Below, one piece after another: positions 12,225 to 24,075 of a DNA stretch of 64,000 bases; positions within the stretch are counted from its first letter, which is position 1, and each line of letters opens with the position of its first letter. The notes under the pieces were generated by a model that saw only the letters and a list, made by a program, of their open reading frames with translations, had not been told where the DNA came from and did not search any database. Source of the stretch: Chrysopilus asiliformis (lineage: Eukaryota > Arthropoda > Insecta > Diptera > Rhagionidae); contig OZ035961.1 in assembly GCA_964034945.1 (NCBI GenBank), positions 16,321,243 to 16,385,242 of the forward strand, in the 5' to 3' direction. The translations under genes and the position numbers were made by a program.

Positions 12225-12995
12225 TATGGTTATAAAGGGAAGCTACCAAGAAACTTTTTTGAAAATCTCTCGAAAACTATGCACTTTTGTGAAAAAATTA
12301 ATATAACCAAATTTATAGCAAATACAATTTTCTGCATTTTTCCTTTAACGTTTTTTTACGTATCTTTAACGGTTCTCAAGATATTTGAAAACATATTGGG
12401 CGCATTCAGTGAACTGAGCCGCTCAAAAGTTTTTTGAGCCGCTCAGAAGTTTTTTGAGCCGCTCATATGTTTTTTGAGCCGCTGAGAAGTTTTTTGAGCC
12501 GCTCAGAAGTTTTTTGAGCCGCTCACTAGCTCAGTTGATGAATGCAACCGTTCTTTTTGAGCGGCTCAGCTTCTTTACTGAGCGGCATAAAAGAACGCTC
12601 AGTTAGTAAGCGCTGCAAAACGTCAAAATAGTCGACATTTCTAGCGGGTGTTTTAGCGGCATTTCTAGCGGCAGCGTGGAGTATTGAGTGGTACAACTGC
12701 AGTCTTCAACAATTTCTGAAATTGGTCCAAGATTCAATGAATCAGTAACGCAAATGCTGATTATTGAACAAAAATCTTATCTCGTTCCATTAAAACTCAA
12801 GACACTTTGACAGTTGATGGTTTGCGATCAGCATGCACTGAGCAGTTCGTTCAGTGCATGCTGAGCGGCTCAGCTGAGCGCTTTTTTAACAAAAGTTCAG
12901 TGAATGCGCCCATTATTTTTTACGTATTTTTTCCGAAACTAAATATTGCAGAGGAAAGTTTTATGTTGATCACAACTGATATTTTACTATTATTA
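12225..12995 (+). repeat. Dispersed repeat family A, copy 2, split by a MITE
   Basis: Family A sequence runs to 12,397, is interrupted by the 514-bp element at 12,398-12,911 and resumes with ATTATTTTTTACG, ending near TATGTTGATCACAACTGATA. Confidence 0.65.
12398..12911. mobile_element. MITE, 514 bp, GGGCGCATTCAGTGAACT termini
   Basis: The 18-bp terminal inverted repeats are perfect (GGGCGCATTCAGTGAACT and its exact complement). The flanks are ATT/ATT. The interior has about five GAGCCGCTCA(G)AAGTTTTTT units on the left and further GAGCGGCTCAG copies on the right. No transposase. The uninterrupted sequence of the host repeat exists at about 28,135-28,165 (inverted) with a single ATT, confirming insertion and the 3-bp duplication. 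Confidence 0.85.
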
Positions 12996-15394
12996 TCAGG
13001 TAGTTCCTATTATCGGGTTACTAATATAAAACCTGAAACCTATCAGGATTTCTGTTAGTAACCCAAGTCCAGGCTAGTCGTTTTAAAGCAACTTTAAGGC
13101 CTCATTTCAATTGAAGAAATATTCCCGAAGTTGTGCTTTTAATAAATGATTTCGCCCGCCCGCCCGTAGAAAGACTTCAAATCCTCAAAACTCTTTTTGT
13201 ATGAGATTTTTAAATTTTTCTTTGGTCCAGTAAAAAACTTTTGCGTGCGAATTTCAGGTATTTTAAAAAATATGGTATTCACAAAACTTAACGAAAAGGA
13301 GAGTTTTGATTATTGAAAATATTTTTTTTAGTGAAGCGAATTAAATTGTTTTGTAATACCAAGAAAGAAAACATTTAAAATACAAAAACTCTAGGAAAAA
13401 AAACAAAAAAAAATCCTGGTTAAGAATTTTCTTATGCCTAAATTTAAGTCTCTCATTCGTTTTTAACTTATTTTATGCAACAAACATTCCCAAAGTAAAC
13501 AAGTAACACCTCTTAAATTTAGTAAGAAGTCGTCCAACACCACCCTAAGGATTTTGTTTAATTCCTTGGGGTGAAATTTCTACCACTAGATTCCGTAAGT
13601 CTATCCAGAATAAGTTCTACTTGTTTCAACCACGATACCACGATACCAAGGTGATGAAAGACCTTTCTCACACAAGTTTTTTTTTTGTTATTGTTTCCCG
13701 TCGCCTAAAGGTTGAAAAGTTAAAGCACGAATGTACACACATAGTGACATGCAATTATAATCTAGTTGACTTCTGTATACATACAGGATTTCAAATGTCA
13801 GTGTCATGCTTATTCATATCACCTTCTTCAGCCCTTTTATCCCTTTCCGCGTATTTGAATAAATCCGCTGTGTCGAGAATTTGGATTATAGAATTATCCG
13901 TCATCAACGCAAGCATTCAAAGGTTTTCATTTAATTCTTCCACTGATACTCTGGCACCTTACATCTTTATTCATATGACAGCCACCATACGAGGAGGAGA
14001 ACCGCAACGTGTTCTTTTATATCCTATAGCAGACCCTTTAACAATATTTTGAAGTTATGTGACAAGTGGTGAATAGCAAAGGCACAAGAAAATGCTGATA
14101 GCATATGCTCCTCACGACGAGACCATTATCGCCACTATAAAGTCCTCGTTATAGAAGTGCAAGTGTCCACAGATTGAGTTCTTGTCAGAATGATCAGATA
14201 GTATCAAGCACCTATCAAAGAATGATGCAAATCTCTGAATTTAAATAAGATGCAAAATGCGATATTCCAGCATGAATGCAGGACGAATTGAATGGTAGAA
14301 GACCTCCATTCAACTTTTCATCCGGAGACACTTTCCCCATCTACACATGAATATGTTAGTTCTGGTCGTTTACGATTTGAGAGCTCTTAATGACTACCGA
14401 GTTTCAATCTTTGATTTAACACCAAAATATGATTGAATTTCGAATCTAATACATTGAATTCACAACCATTTCGACCACTTCAAAAGCCTTTATGTCAATG
14501 CAAATCCCTCAAAGTGTTTACTGGTTAGGTATGCATATTTAGTTTTGCGGTTTCCACACAAAAATATAGTGACCGCACTGATTTATGTATATCCCATCTT
14601 TTTTGCTGGCATTCAGGAAAGATACAAGGGAACAACGCTTGGCAAGTTCAAATCGTCGAAAAGGTTCCTGATCTCAAAAAAAAAGGTATTTTTAGAAGAA
14701 AAACCAAAACCAAAACATGAGGTAAAAAAAATCTCTTTTTCTTGGTTTATATTTTTTGAATCAGCTATGTGATTATTATGTGTAGATGGAATTTACCTTT
14801 TGTACAAATCCTATACGATATGGGTTTTTCATTGCTCTATGTATTCTTTGTGTAGCCATAATGTGGTTTAGCATGTTTCTAAGGTATTTCACATTCCAAA
14901 AAAAGGTTAGCATACATCATCTTTGTAAATAACGGAAAATAACTTCAACCCTTTCGCTAATAGTTTTGGGAAAATGCTTTTTCAATTTTATTCTGGATTT
15001 TTAATATTTTTACTGTTTGAAAAATGTCTACAGAAAAAGGAAAACAATTTCACTTTAAATCAAATCAAGATTTTTAAGGGCCCGATTACGATTAAAACAA
15101 ATAGAATCTCCTTCATCGTGACTTTCTTCATCCTCTCCTTTACAATTTGACGTATTGCCATATCCTTACTATTTATAGTGTAGTCAGCGGACTGTAGTTT
15201 AAATATTTATTATCCCTAATAGCATTTTTGGTGTATGGGAGGTATCTGCCACTAGAAATTTTACTAATCTAGTGGCAAATATTTTTAAAAACGATTTTTA
15301 TAAAACTGCTGCAATTCTTTTTTCCACAAAAACTAAATAAATCAGTTTTTTCATGTTTTCATTATCCCAAAAAAATTGGAGACTAAAAACATAA

Positions 15395-16035
15395 CAAAAG
15401 CTATAATTGCCAATCTGGCAATTTAAGTGAACGGCGAAAACTTGATCAAAATTCCACTTTGAAGTCAAACTTTCCAATAAGATTTTTTAAAATTTATTCC
15501 AATCGGATTTTGATGTATGGGAGTTTTATGTAGAATCGTATCCTAAATAACTTTTGTTCTTGGACATTTTTGATAAGAATCACCGTTTTTGAGATATTCA
15601 CAAAAAACGTTTTCGTTCGTGGTCCATTTTTGCCCATTAACGAACTTAGCCTCGCATTTTACGAAAAACGAAGCTGCGATCAATCCGTGCGCCCGCAATC
15701 CGCGCCACAGACGGACGGACGGACAGACGGGCAAAAATGGACCATTAGGGGGGGTACCCCCCATAGGAACGAAAATGTTTTTCGCGAATATCTCAAAAAC
15801 TGTACATCCTATCAAAAAAGTGCAAGAACAAAAGTTATTTAGAATATGATTATACATAAAACTCCCATACATCAAAATCCGATTGGAACAAGTTTTAAAA
15901 GAATCTTATTGGAAAATTTGAATTCAAATGAAATTTTGATACAACTGTTCACCGTTCACTTAAACTTCGAACAATATCATATCACCATACGGGTTTTCAA
16001 TAATTCCCAGATTGGCAATTATAGCTTTTGTTACA
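15395..16035. repeat. Inverted pair of family B repeats (~640 bp foldback)
   Basis: The left arm (about 15,395-15,625) and right arm (about 15,760-16,035) are diverged inverted copies. Both contain AAAACTCCCATACATCAAAA (one as its complement), ATATCTCAAAAAC, AACAAAAGTTATTTAG and ATTGCCAATCTGG/CAGATTGGCAAT. Between them sits a GGACGGACGGAC microsatellite and CCATTAGGGGGGGTACCCCCC. Non-coding; long open frames here only reflect the arms. Confidence 0.75.
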
Positions 16036-17296
16036 AAGCTTGAATTTTGTAAAATAAAACCGATGAAAATAAATGCATTAGCCTAATTACTTTGATTTTT
16101 GAGCTTAATTGGTACTCAGGTGTAATAAATTTAGTCCAAAGCCATAATCACCATTAATCATCGTCTACGGAATGAGATTTTCTGAAGACAAACGGGACGA
16201 TTGGAAATTTTTCAAGCGCATTAAACCAACAGTAGAGGAATTTCAAACATAAAAATTGTATGTGCCAGTAGCTAAAATAAAATTAACTTAATATCTGTCT
16301 ATAGTCGCGAAATGTGATTGTCTAACTTCAATCAGATTTCTCTTATGGAGTTCAATATAATCCTAATCTAGTAATAAATGTCTTAATTTGAATCTTTCGC
16401 GGTGACAAAAGGACCCACTTTTGCATATCTAAAGTGAATAACTAAACAATTTCAACTGATAATTATCATCATTGCGTGTATATAAAGCGTCGCTAACTGA
16501 ATCTTCTTCACTGTCTCTTGGTTGGTTGAATCTTGGTTGGCTAAGGATGACTGTATAGCCTGCCATCGCCTGACTCCCTATACCGAATTTTAATATTTAT
16601 GGCATTTTCAAGTTTAATGGCATCTCCGAAGCAATTAGCCCATTTCGTTTACCTCCTTAAACTCAACTTAAAGATGTCTTTATCAGTAAAGTTATAATAT
16701 TCCAATGTGATGTCAGTATGTACGGCAATTAAACGACAACTTTTATTTTATCCAAACAAATAGCAAGGACAAAAGGCAACTGGAGTTTTGCAGTGAACCA
16801 GGAAGTGGGACTGTTTGTGGTTTGGGGCTGCTTCGAAATAGGGTGAAGTTACTAAAAGCAGATTCTGGAAGTGTACTACAATCGCTAAATAATGAGGCCA
16901 ACCATTTTAAACACATATTCGTATGATACGAATATCAGAAATTGTCCACGGTTTATTCATTTTTTAAAGGGTTTACACTTGTAATTTTTCTTGAATTTCT
17001 CCACGATTTTTATTAAGAATTTATTCCGTGATTTTTATTCTTCTATCACCAAAATGAATTCACTTAGCAAAAGTTGTCAAAATTTGGTTTTATTTCAGAA
17101 TCCTGTGCCGTAGTGTAAACGGTTGTGAAAAGTTAATTTTCTATCGAAGAATAATATTCACGGCAATTTTTATACCCGTATGGTGAAACCAAAGGGTATA
17201 TTAAATTTGCCTTACCATTTGTAACGCCAAGATCCCGTCATCACACACAAAAATGAATTACACCAGTGTTTAGAATGATAAAAAAAAGTTGAATTT

Positions 17297-17412
17297 AGCA
17301 TGTCCGTCCGTCTGTCTGTCTGTCCGTCCGTCCGTCTGTCCGTCCATCCATCCGTCCGTCTGTCCGTCCGCCCGTCCTTCCGTCCGTCTGTCCGTCTGTC
17401 CGTCCGACGGTC
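17297..17412. repeat. (TCCG/TCTG)n microsatellite
   Basis: About 29 tetranucleotide units of mixed TCCG, TCTG and TCCA inside the family B repeat. Open frames on both strands here are low-complexity shadows. Confidence 0.95.
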
Positions 17413-17611
17413 CGCCTGTGCCGCGGATTGCGGGCGCACGGATGGAGCTAGAGACTTGAAATTTTACTCAGATTCGTTTTTCATGGAATGCAAGGCTAAG
17501 TTCGTTAATGGGCAAAAAAGGACCATTAAGGGGAAGGAGGGGGGACCCCCCATACGAACGAAAAGGTTTTTTGCGAATATCTCAAAAACGGTGCATCTCA
17601 TCAAACAAGTA

Positions 17612-18558
17612 GGGGAAGCCGGGGCTAGTATTAACAAAATTTGGAAATCGGGTCATGTTTTTCTAACAAGTAATATTTTTGATATTGTGTTTATATCTAG
17701 CCATACTGTAGGTCTTCAGGTATCATAAGAAATAAAAAAAGTTTCAACCAGGTAGTCACTTATATGAAAAAAATCATTTTTATGAAAAAATGTCATCTGT
17801 TAAAACTAACCCCGGTCACGGGGCTAGTTTTAACAACGATGGGGTAAGTATTAACAAAGGTTTTAACATGGAAATAATTAAAAGAAAAGAATTTTTTTTC
17901 ACAAAAATTATAAAATAAACAAAATATATATCCTTTTAAATTCAAATATATTAATTATCACAAAAACTAATAAAATGAACCAAATAAATATCCTTTTCAA
18001 GGAAAATAAATTGACAAAAAAAATTAAGTCGTTTTAAAAAACAAAAACAATTATTATTATCTAAAAAAAGGTCTCAGGGAAGCTTTTTTGTACATAATTT
18101 GTATCTATAAAAACATAGTATGAGAATTCTTACTCTATGTCTATGACATTATATTGTTAATTCTTGCCCCATGGGTTTGTTAATTTTAGCCCCGACACTA
18201 CTTTTTTTGAATTATTAACCACACACAAAAATATAGTTAAGGATTGTAATAAAACCAAAGGATATTATTAATTATAGCTTCATTAACTTACATTATCGGC
18301 AAAGTTATATTCAATAATATAAAAAACTAAGACAGAAATCAAAATATTCCAAACCATAAAAAGTTCGTTTACCAGCTAAATTTCGGTCTTTGTGCTAAAC
18401 ATTCTTTTGCAATTAACTGTTTATGACTAATGAGTCACGATATGATTGACCTTATCGAATGATGGACAAAAACCAAATTTCGAGATTCTGGCTCGTATAT
18501 TTCGGCGGGAATAGGCTTGTTAATACTTACCCCTGTTAATTCTAGCCCCGGGTTCCCC
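17612..18558. mobile_element. Non-autonomous DNA transposon, 947 bp, TA target duplication
   Basis: Termini GGGGAAGCCGGGGCTAG and the complement of GGGGAACCCGGGGCTAG are flanked by TA on both sides (17,610-17,611 and 18,559-18,560). The host family B repeat reads on across the insertion, as undivided copies at 15,820 and 41,970 show. The motif GGGGCTAGtwtTAACA recurs several times inside (about 17,625, 17,820, 17,845, 18,175, 18,195 and 18,530), in both orientations. No transposase ORF. Tc1/mariner-type by its TA duplication. Confidence 0.85.
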
Positions 18559-21019
18559 TACAAGAACTAAAGTTTTTTAGGATATGATTCTCCATAAAAC
18601 TCCCATACATCAAAATCCGATTGGAATAAATTTCAAAAAATCTTATTGAAAAGTTTGACTTCAAAGTGGAATTTTGATACAACTGTCCGCAGTTCACTTA
18701 AACTTCGAACATGTCATACACCATACGGGTTTTTCATTAATTGACCGATTCGCAATTATAGCTTTTGTTATGTTTAATTATGCAAGTGCCACGTGACGTG
18801 GCAAGGGGAAACCTTTACTTTAAAAAAAATAGTTTAACCAATCAGAACGAAAAATTGTTCACGAAACGATACATTTTTGAGCCCAGAATATTTCGCAAAC
18901 CGAAATGTTCATAAACCGAGTCGTTCACGAACCGTAGTTCGACTGTACAAAGAAACCCACTTCGAGTAGTATAAAATCTTTAGCTACAAGCAATAACCGC
19001 CTAGGTTGATCTTCATATGAAGCTAAAATATTCTTTTTGCAGGTTTAAATACAGTTCCTATAGAAAATATACTAAAGTCGATTAAGCGATAATTGCTTAT
19101 GGCCACAGAAATGTCTTTTATTCAATCAATATAGGGACTTTCACCGTATAAACCAGCAACTTTGTCCATGTTCTAAAATGCCAAACGATCTTGAAATCAT
19201 GATCGAGTTATCCCTCACTGGGTTTAATTATCCCCCTATACATTCTCCCGTTACTGTTCCATACTTTTGTCTTTTTGTCCCGCAGTTAGAATTAATTATA
19301 AAAGATAAAAGCTTCGTAATAAACGACAACAATCAACAAGCTATTGCCGAAAATAGCATCCAGTGAAAAGAAAGAAGTTGTTGAGCTTAAAACGAGCGCA
19401 CAGTTTCCGGGATAAATTTGTTTTTGTTGTGATTTTTAAGTATCCCCGTTATGGTTTTTCCCTTTTTACCAAAAAAAAAAACACGAAAAAAACTGCGATT
19501 TCTTTAGCTGGTTTCCCCATTACAGAGATTGTAGCTTTAGCGCTTTAATTTGGCCGTTACGATTTTTTTTTCGTATCGTTCCGGTAAGTTGAAACATTTA
19601 TTCCGTATAGCAAAACACTTGTTCCATAATCCCATGTTGTACTCCAGATTTTCTATCTATATAAACACTGCTATTTGCCATTAGGCCAATTATATTTTAC
19701 AACGACTTAAGTGCTCAAAAAAAGTGTTCTGAAGGAAAAGTTTAGCTGAAAGAGGAAGAAAATTTCTTATTGAATGCCGAAAAATAGCGACACATTAGTT
19801 GTCAGGAACAGTCGTTGGCATATATTGGGTATATGGTTATCATTATTATCCCTAGAGATAGACAGTGCATATATACAAGTAATATTTGTTTGGTTCACAC
19901 AATATCGGGTGTTAAAGTATTAACAACCACATTCACAAAAAAAAAAAAAATATTGGCATAAACATAAGAATAACAACAGCTACCAGAAAATAATGGTTAA
20001 AGGACTTGGATGATGGTATTTCCATTTTTTTTTCTCTTGTCATTATTTTCCTGCTTTTCACATTTAAGAGCCATTTTCACTCGCTCGATATCAGAAAGCT
20101 GTCCCAATTTCGATACAGATGAGTGTCATTTCCGTACCTTCTAATGTGTACGAACACAACACTTCTAACAACAACAACAAAAAATGGAACGCAAACGCTT
20201 TAAATGCCGCCTTGTATTTGAGAATGAAAATCTATATAGAAAAGTGTGTTTAAACACGGTTATACCGAGAGATATTCGTACTTGAAATACCCCATTTTAA
20301 CGGATTTTCCTCAAGTCTGGATAAAAATTAGGTAAAAATATACCGAAAAGGGCTCAACACTGTCGAAATTCCATGCTTCAGCGAAGACGAATGAGGGGAA
20401 CGTAATTGTCTCCAAAATACTAGAAATAATATTTTTCTCCCTTCTTTGAATTATTTTCACTTGAATTTTCTTTGATTTGGCTGGAATTCTTGCCACAGGA
20501 GATCAAAGTAGCAAAATTTATCTTTTAACTCGATGAAAGCCCTTCTGACTTATATAAAATCTTCTTCGGTAAAACCTTCTTCGGTGCAAAATATTTTGAA
20601 AATTAAATTAATTCAAGATTTTTTTCGGATTCTACTTTTACATATAAGAAACATCAAATACAGAGTCTAGCACATGTTCAAGGTAGCTACTCTGAGTTTC
20701 CATAAGCATTTCTTGATGTTTTGTCTTTCATATAAAAATCAACTGAATTGGTATTTTTTTTAAATACTGAAGAAAAACACAAAATTTAGGGAATAAATTA
20801 ATAACTTTAAAGCAGCACATTTGCGTAATTATCAACTATTGAGAAGAAACTATTTATGAAAATCCCACAACAATTCAGGACATAACAAAAGATGCTATCA
20901 AAGGGCGGAAGAGTCCTCTGATAACACCTTTTGTATGTTTTTTTCTCTCTTTCGCGCCCTCACCTTCACATGGTCCAAAGGATGACTTATTTTTTCAAAA
21001 ATCCTGGCACTCTTTAGAG

Positions 21020-21246
21020 CAGTGGTTTCCAAACTTTATTTTACCACGGCTCCCTTAAAAATATTTGATTGCGGCTCTCTTCCATAGGGTAGCATCAGCA
21101 GCATAGTAGTTAATATTTACCTTTATGTTACTTATTGTATTAGTTGCACGTGCGCTTTTTTTTGTCAATACTGGCTAATATTCGCGCCTCCCCTTAGACT
21201 AGTCCACGCCTCCCTAGGGAGGCGCGCCTCCCAGTTTGGAAAACTG
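21020..21246. mobile_element. hAT-like MITE
   Basis: The left end CAGTGGTTTCCAAACT is inverted as AGTTTGGAAAACTG at the right end. CAGTGGTTTCCAAAC is the usual kind of hAT terminus. The interior is G+C-rich (GGGAGGCGCGCC) and non-coding. The expected 8-bp duplication is not seen. Instead a 29-bp direct repeat flanks the element (20,991-21,019 and 21,261-21,289, one mismatch). Confidence 0.65.
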
Positions 21247-21569
21247 AATTTTTCAGTGAATTTTTCAAAAATCCTGGCACTGTTTAGAGTATATGAAGAG
21301 GGGTTCAGAATGGAGGGGCAAAGTTTGGTGGTAAGAATTTCCCTTATAACTGAAAATGCTTTGGAATTCTCAGCTAATGAAATCCCAGAGGAGATATTAA
21401 TCAGATATACAGAAGTTGCCCGGTTTATGAACTTAATTTACTTCTAAAAGTTGTTCATAAACCGAAACTTTTTTTTAATTTTCCTTCTTTGAATTTTCAT
21501 GCGACTCGACTTTGAATAAAAATGACCGACGTTTCATTATCACGTGCTTCACCAAAAATAGATATTATA

Positions 21570-21792
21570 CAGTCAAAGTCCTCTAACTCGAAATCCCTGT
21601 AATTCGAATTTTCCTCTAACTCGAATTTTTTAATCTTGTTGTTCCCTTCAATTTTTCTTTGAATTTTTAGTTTGTTTTAAAAACTTCTAAATGTATTTTT
21701 AAAAAATTGTTTCAATTTCTGTAACTCGAAATTCCTGTAACTTGAAACGGTTTTGATGGCAGCAGACAATTCGAGTTAGAAGACTTTAACTG
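21570..21792. mobile_element. Tc1/mariner-type MITE, CAGTCAAAGTCCTC termini
   Basis: The inverted ends CAGTCAAAGTCCTCTAACTC and GAGTTAGAAGACTTTAACTG are flanked by TA (21,568-21,569 and 21,793-21,794). The interior repeats CTGTAACTCGAA and CTCTAACTCGAA. It resembles pogo/Tigger-like non-autonomous copies. No ORF. Confidence 0.8.
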
Positions 21793-22121
21793 TATTTGTA
21801 AACTGAACCACAATTTGCAATCTTAGGCATGGGTCAAATGATGTGGCATTTATAACTCATATAACTCCATGCGTTTAAGAAATTGTGCCAATATTCTCAA
21901 ACCGCATTTGATGATCTCACATAAATAGGGTGGCCATAGAAAGGCTGGGACAATGCAGTTATTCCGTAAACTAAATTTTTATCCCGACATGTTGTCCGGA
22001 AACTAAACTTTTTTTCCGGATTCTTCACTTAAGGGCCGGTCGTATGCATCATTTAACCAATAGTTAACTTTATAAATCTTAAATTCAGTGCTTCAGAATA
22101 CCGGCCCTTAGTGTTATATTA

Positions 22122-22513
22122 GTTGCGTTTTTTTAATGTTCTGAAGCAGTTCAGAACAAGCTTTCCATACAAAATCCTGCACCACCTTTTCAACTCGAAC
22201 AGCGCTTGGAACAAAGGGAAATTTTATACGGTAATGTACGGTAATGAAATGCTGCTAACTTCAACATAATAAATCTGACATTTTATTCTCAATTGAGGAT
22301 TTTGTGTTGGTGGTTTGTTGGTTCTGTTCGACAGCGAAATAGTTTTAATCATGGGAGATAGCGAATCGTTATTATATCAAGAAAATATAGCAGTAACGGC
22401 CTACTGATGTAACCAACATGAAGTGAGTTGCCATTCGAACTCAATGAAATTTCCCACTTACTCTGGATCGTTTTTTTAATGTTCCGTGTTCTAGAACATT
22501 AAAAAAACGCAAC
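22122..22513. mobile_element. MITE with GTTGCGTTTTTTTAATGTTCT termini
   Basis: The 21-bp terminal inverted repeats are perfect or nearly so, and TA lies on both sides (22,120-22,121 and 22,514-22,515). 392 bp with no transposase. Tc1/mariner-type by its TA duplication. Confidence 0.8.
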
Positions 22514-22983
22514 TATTATATCAAACAGTAGAAAAATCAATTATTGAATATGGAAAAAATACTCTACGTTTTGATATAAAATACCATTTTTTCACCTGCG
22601 GTGCATTTTTTCCACGATTTTTCGCAGAAAACGCATGTGTTTCCAAAGATTTGGCTTGTGCCACATTTCCCTTTATTGCTACGTCGCCCTACACATTAAC
22701 ATTTTTCCTTCTAAAAAGTACCATTAGGGGCTTTTCATAAAGGTTTAGCTTTCCGAACGGTCTTTAGTTATCCCCTCGTTTGACTTTTTCGGACGGAGAA
22801 TACACGGAGAGAAATAAAAGGATAGATTTCTACGAAAAAAAAGGAACATACGAGAAATGGTTTGATAATGACTCCTCAACAAAAAAGGAATTCATGCAAA
22901 ATTATAGGAAACTTTTCCGAAATCTTAGGAATAATTCCCTATTTTTAGGGAAATTATTCCAGAAGAGTCCACTGTCTTATATA

Positions 22984-23417
22984 CAGGTATCCCTCGAGTT
23001 ACGCGGTTAATTGGTTCCGCGTAACTCGAAACCGTGTAAGTGGAGACTCAGGATTAGTGCAAAGCAATACATATCTATTATCTTTTTTATATAAAAAATT
23101 CATCTATAATTACAATATTTTCTTTTTAAATAAAAATTGCTCCAAAATCGTACCGGGTAACTCGAGCACAGCCACAATTTTTTTCCGCGTAACTCGGAAT
23201 TCGCGTAACTCAAGTACCGCGTAAAGCCGGCCATACATTATGAGACTTGTTCTAAAACCATGTTGTACAACTTGTAGTGGCGGAAGCAAAATCAACAGGG
23301 TTTTGATTTTGGTCGAACCTAAAATTTGGTACTACACGATCCAACATTGCCTACAACCGAACTAAGTTGTACAACAAGTCTCATAATGTATGGTCGGCTT
23401 AACTCGAGGGATACCTG
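22984..23417. mobile_element. Middle member of the MITE nest (Tc1/mariner-type)
   Basis: Left TIR CAGGTATCCCTCGAGTTACG; right TIR ends CTCGAGGGATACCTG. Flanked by TA (22,982-22,983 and 23,418-23,419). The interior repeats GCGTAACTCG. Its right TIR is broken by the inner element; taking that out with one TAA restores a full match to the left TIR. Confidence 0.85.
23225..23399. mobile_element. Inner member of the MITE nest (PIF/Harbinger-like)
   Basis: TIRs are AGCCGGCCATACATTATGAG and the complement of AGCCGACCATACATTATGAG, flanked by TAA (23,222-23,224 and 23,400-23,402). 175 bp, non-coding. It sits inside the right TIR of the middle element. Confidence 0.85.
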
Positions 23418-23644
23418 TATTCCTATTTGGATTTCTCTCCGTGTAGTATCACCGTCACACTACCGCAGACCACTTATCTACTAAAAGTGTGTCGTAGTTG
23501 ATTGACGGTCCATTATTCACACAACTAAATAAATAAAATGAGAACAATTAAAGACTGTTCAAAAAAAAGCCCCATCTTGAAGTTGAAAAGTCAAAAATTT
23601 TCGTTTTTAAAAATCTTTAAGAACGGTGCAAAGCGGCAACGCAA

Positions 23645-23742
23645 CCCAAGGAGCACAAAAGGTCGTAAAGTGGTCGTGGCGACTTTAACATCGAATCTTT
23701 ATGGTCGCGACGACCACTTTTTGACCTTTTGTCCTACTTGGG
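23645..23742. mobile_element. ~100 bp foldback MITE, family C copy 2
   Basis: CCCAAGGAGCACAAAAGGTC on the left is inverted as GACCTTTTGTCCTACTTGGG on the right, around GTGGTCG...CGACCAC arms. The most regular copy of the family. Confidence 0.75.
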
Positions 23743-24075
23743 AATGCACTTGGTATGCTATAGCTCTAAAATATATTTTTTTTTTTAAAATTTCGGTAAA
23801 TATCTACAGCAAATTAGAAGAAATTCATATTTCGGGCAAAGGTGAAAAAATATGTAATTTTTAATTTCCAATTACATCCCGAAATACGAAATTGAATTAT
23901 ATGGGCAATTACGTTGATAACATGTTAAAAAAAATAATGTGAACAAAAAATATCAAATTTAATGAATGATAGCTGGGAAAAAAATCCTTCCAGGTATCTC
24001 AATTTATTTATTACTCAAGGGATAAGCTATATTAAATTAACAAAAGAGGATATTAAATGTCCATCTGATACTAAC

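Larger units (their letters stand above)
17165..18790 (+). repeat. Dispersed repeat family B, copy split by a 947-bp element
   Basis: Starts with TATACCCGTATGGTGAAACC...AAAGGGTATA, holds a TCCG/TCTG microsatellite (17,297-17,412), the phrase GAATATCTCAAAAACGG and ends with AACTCCCATACATCAAAATC plus about 200 bp more. It is interrupted at 17,610-18,560. Other copies lie at 15,395-16,035, 41,632-42,045, 44,590-44,896 (diverged) and 46,980-47,262 (inverted). Confidence 0.75.
22803..23443. mobile_element. Outer member of a three-level MITE nest
   Basis: The ends are CACGGAGAGAAAT and its complement ATTTCTCTCCGTG. It is split by the element at 22,984-23,417. Without that insertion and its TA copy it is 205 bp, against 203 bp for the uninterrupted copy at 8146-8348, with which it shares interior blocks. 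Confidence 0.8.
1..24075. other. Gene-poor, repeat-rich stretch; probable first intron of the tolloid-like gene
   Basis: Apart from the 2966-3502 ORF I find no convincing exon here. If the minus-strand exon at 24,076 is the start of a tolloid-family gene, this stretch is downstream of its GTTAGT donor and so lies within that gene. No astacin-type zinc-binding motif or CUB-like exon was recognised in it. The dispersed repeats are listed separately. Between them, 1-1110, 1670-2960, 5450-7500, 8670-10,180, 13,000-15,390, 16,040-17,160, 18,800-20,990 and 23,750-24,070 show only A+T-rich DNA with scattered short ORFs. The intron assignment is inference. Confidence 0.45.

Noticed and set aside
13621..14052. 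143-codon plus-strand ORF
   Set aside because: No recognisable domain, uneven composition, no start context or splice signals. Among this many A+T-rich frames one of this length is not surprising.
15543..15875. Frames of 86-110 codons on both strands
   Set aside because: Produced by the inverted family B repeats and the GGAC microsatellite.
17212..17728. Asp/Arg/Thr- or Ser/Val-rich 75- and 142-codon frames
   Set aside because: Pure translation of the TCCG/TCTG microsatellite.
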